Assembly: GCF_052324685.1 (NCBI RefSeq)
Contig: NC_135214.1
Span: 3,987,371 to 4,051,370, forward strand
Length of the DNA: 64,000 bases
Direction: 5' to 3'
DNA from: Brachyhypopomus gauderio
Lineage: Eukaryota; Chordata; Actinopteri; Gymnotiformes; Hypopomidae
Under the pieces are notes generated by a model that was given only the letters and a program-made list of their open reading frames with translations, searched no databases and was not told the DNA's origin. The position numbers were made by a program, and so were the translations under genes. Shown here piece after piece: positions 63,233-64,000 of the stretch; within the stretch, counting starts at the first letter, position 1, and each line of letters begins with the position of its first letter.

Positions 63233-63331
<99 letters not shown>

Positions 63332-63817
63332 CTCTGAAGGCACCTTGGGCGTCATGCTGTGTGTGATGCAGAAGGCCAGGTGTTGCTGGATGCTCTCCAT
63401 GCTGTGGCAGTGCTGCTGTCGTGTGGTACGCAGGTATTTCTGCAGCGCCCGAGCCATCGACGGGAAGACCGCCTGCGCCGCCTCACGTGGGTCCAGCACG
63501 TCGCCGGGAGGCTTCTTCTTCTCCTCTTCCTGCAGACGCCGCACGTGCGTGAAAGCCTCCTCTACTGCCACCACCAGCCTGGAAGCGGCAGACACAACCT
63601 TAACGGCTGTCCGGTTTCGGCGGTTTATGGCTTTGGGAACATGTGATTGGCTGAATCTGCTCGCAGGGACGGGGCTTATACCTCGCACGGCGCTTGCGAA
63701 CCCTCCTCTCGTGGTCGGCCTCCTCGTAGTAAAGCTCATTGTGGGTGGCGTCTCTGTGCCGGGCTGCTGCGGCCATCTTGGCTCTAGACTGACTGGCTGC
63801 ACCGTCACTGCTGGGAC
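62904..63817 (-). CDS. vangl1: Van Gogh-like planar polarity protein, last three coding exons (partial)
   Basis: Vangl proteins are four-pass membrane proteins of the core planar cell polarity pathway that bind Dishevelled and Prickle by the C-terminal tail. Exons (high to low): 63817-63682, 63578-63344, 63164-62904, giving 209 residues of cytoplasmic tail. Recognisable blocks: [117 protein letters not shown] and LSAGPTLQY agree with VANGL1; VANGL2 has FASMARAMQKYL, LEFCIT and LAAGPTIQY. The last exon is more diverged than usual. The protein ends in ETSI in place of ETSV, still a class I PDZ ligand. The N-terminus and transmembrane part lie beyond the window. It is convergent with casq2, as in human 1p13. 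Confidence 0.9.
63235..63330. repeat. (TG)n microsatellite filling over half of a vangl1 intron
   Basis: A 96-bp TG tract occupies most of the 179-bp last intron (63165-63343). It begins 13 bp from the donor of the penultimate exon. Expansion or contraction would change intron length greatly. Confidence 0.9.
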
Positions 63818-64000
63818 CTGACAGAAAGACCAACAGCATTGTGGGACACTGTAAGTTCTCTGTGTTTTCTAACTAGACAGCCTTTAGCATGGTAAGATAA
63901 AAGGACCCTTTTCTGCACGCATAAGCAAAGGTGAATATACTGTGGCTGAAGAGAAAAACATAACATGTTAATTCCCTGGAATAAATCTTGTCAATTTCTC

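Noticed and set aside
63143-63821. Frames of over 200 codons on both strands across the vangl1 exons
   Set aside because: They join exons in the wrong frame through the (TG)n intron; the Vangl reading is split in three exons with proper splice sites.

Overview
This window is vertebrate nuclear DNA, almost certainly from a teleost fish. All recognised genes are split by GT..AG introns, CA/GT and TC microsatellites are abundant, and the transposons are teleost types (a Rex3-type RTE LINE, an L2/CR1-clade LINE, several hAT elements, Tc1 and piggyBac remnants). I cannot name the species. Gene names rest on translating exons by eye and comparing them with the human families as I know them.

Layout: (1) 23-18118, minus strand: dop1b (DOPEY2), 34 coding exons read here; the last part of the C-terminus lies beyond base 1. 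The intron before exon 28 is filled by a nearly full-length, dead Rex3 LINE that is itself interrupted by two hAT-type elements. (2) 18.1-22.8 kb: dop1b 5' noncoding region, a CpG-rich promoter candidate and a piggyBac remnant. (3) 22916-27131, minus: atp5po (ATP synthase OSCP), complete in 7 exons, with NRF-1 and ZNF143 promoter motifs. (4) 28.3-33.4 kb, plus: slc5a3 (sodium/myo-inositol cotransporter), one intact coding exon behind a spliced 5' leader containing three short upstream ORFs. (5) 36.8-52.6 kb: no host gene recognised; a Tc1 relic, hAT elements, an L2/CR1 LINE fragment with an open reverse transcriptase frame, minisatellites and microsatellites. (6) 52709-53083, plus: kcne2. (7) 54775-60756, plus: casq2 in 11 exons, ending in a very long poly-aspartate tail. 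(8) 62904-63817, minus: the last three coding exons of a Van Gogh-like gene, best matched to vangl1, tail to tail with casq2.

The block atp5po - slc5a3 - kcne2 has the order and orientation of human 21q22.11. The convergent casq2/vangl1 pair has the arrangement of human 1p13. The window therefore crosses a join, between 53.1 and 54.7 kb, of two segments that are on separate chromosomes in human. A roughly 400-bp AT-rich palindrome lies 2 kb beyond that join, in casq2 intron 1.

The genes do not form a pathway. dop1b acts in endosome-Golgi membrane traffic, atp5po in the mitochondrial ATP synthase stalk, slc5a3 in osmolyte uptake, kcne2 as a potassium-channel subunit, casq2 as the sarcoplasmic-reticulum calcium store and vangl1 in planar cell polarity. 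Human KCNE2 and CASQ2 are both linked to cardiac rhythm, so their adjacency here is noteworthy but may be chance. I found no new enzymatic or defence system. The most unusual signals are structural: nested transposons with intact target-site duplications, the palindrome with a locally copied spacer, and microsatellites placed against splice sites.
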